Source: Dolichospermum flos-aquae CCAP 1403/13F
GTDB taxonomy: Bacteria > Cyanobacteriota > Cyanobacteriia > Cyanobacteriales > Nostocaceae
DNA: 64,000 bases
NCBI RefSeq assembly: GCF_012516395.1
Contig: NZ_CP051206.1
Span: 3,144,501-3,208,500, forward strand
Direction: 5' to 3'
A program made the position numbers and the translations under genes. This document shows, in pieces, positions 63,723 to 64,000 of this stretch. Position 1 is the stretch's first letter. Each line of letters opens with the position of its first letter. The notes below the pieces were generated by a model, which was given only the letters and a program-made list of their open reading frames with translations, searched no databases and had not been told where the DNA came from.

Positions 63723-64000
63723 TTAAAATAATGCCATTATCCCAGCGGGAGAACCAGAACCTCCGCTCAACCTGAGAATCCCAATGATTAAGGTAGTACC
63801 TTGGGGTGGTAACTGATCTAAATTGGTGAGATTTTCGATCACAATTAGCGATCGCTCCAGCAGCAAACGATTAATAGTAAAATTGGTATCCTGCCCAGAA
63901 TCTACACCGTGAGTATCAATGCCCACTCCGGTAATTCGCCTATGTGTAATTAAAAACTCAGTTGCATCATAGCTAAAACCGGGAAAGTGCATTTTGCCAT
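63723..64000 (-). CDS. cyclase family protein, C-terminal part (5' end outside window)
   Basis: The frame is open to the right edge, so the ATG at 63992 is internal. The visible 92 residues match the end of cyclase/kynurenine-formamidase-type metal-dependent hydrolases: GKMHFPGFSYDATEFLITHRRITGVGIDTHGVDSGQD, then NRLLLERSLIVIENLTNLDQLPPQGTTLIIGILRLSGGSGSPAGIMAL. The Asp in GIDTHGVD and the Glu in IENL are the usual conserved acidic residues. The substrate is unknown. Confidence 0.8.
   Translation of the reverse strand, partial: GKMHFPGFSYDATEFLITHRRITGVGIDTHGVDSGQDTNFTINRLLLERSLIVIENLTNLDQLPPQGTTLIIGILRLSGGSGSPAGIMALF

Overview
The window looks like chromosome from a heterocyst-forming filamentous cyanobacterium (Nostocales, for example an Anabaena, Dolichospermum or Aphanizomenon relative). 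The evidence is low GC with many GCGATCGC (HIP1) octamers, the DnaE N-half ending in a split intein, the carboxysome shell genes ccmK3-ccmK4, NblS, NdhH, a proton-extrusion PxcA/CemA-like protein, a HetZ-related regulator, a DevA-like exporter ATPase at the left edge, and abundant heptamer-type short tandem repeats. Species level is inference.

Layout. 1-6400: end of a DevA-like ATPase, a Mo-dependent nitrogenase C-terminal family protein, a cupin, Uma2, Nudix, DUF3531, a TPR protein, an ABC ATPase and rsmG. 6497-10800: ribF, then an AT-rich two-gene unit (SMC/ABC-type ATPase plus a PD-(D/E)XK-like protein), a gene remnant and a MoxR ATPase, bracketed by two near-identical palindromic repeats. 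11000-14450: a MITE, a three-domain PTPS/QueD-like protein, then three toxin-antitoxin loci (VapBC, YefM-YoeB, and a VapB whose VapC is cut short). 14442-19240: PrsW protease, a decayed methyltransferase, a HetZ-related protein, ccmK4-ccmK3 and an alpha/beta hydrolase. 19320-23129: one very large single-chain R-M-S restriction-modification protein. 23-31 kb: nblS, a cytochrome b / molybdopterin oxidoreductase pair, a 3D-domain protein, a CemA-like protein and four short inverted-repeat elements. 31-38.7 kb: a NERD-UvrD helicase gene broken by one in-frame TGA, dnaE-N with its intein half, and small unknown genes. 38.9-51 kb: acs, rpsP-khpA-phoH, a ChuX/HutX-like protein, tRNA-Tyr and tRNA-Thr, pepP, rsmH, ndhH. 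51-64 kb: thiD and purT, accB and efp, a lumenal cyclophilin, tRNA-Ser, a TIGR04168 phosphoesterase, nadA, and the edge of a cyclase-family gene.

Most of the sequence is housekeeping metabolism, translation and photosynthesis-related genes in short transcription units. It is interspersed with accessory genes (defence, toxin-antitoxin) and gene remnants. The most distinctive non-coding feature is the density of short inverted-repeat elements. Five elements from four families carry recognisable target-site duplications or matching flanks, and several palindrome families sit a few bases after stop codons, where they could act as terminators or REP-like sites. Two long intergenic stretches (54.6-55.1 kb and 59.6-60.3 kb) contain structured repeats that I cannot assign.

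The best candidate for an undescribed system is the translationally coupled ATPase/nuclease-like pair at 7649-9672. No homology search could be run, so all family names come from motif and pattern recognition.
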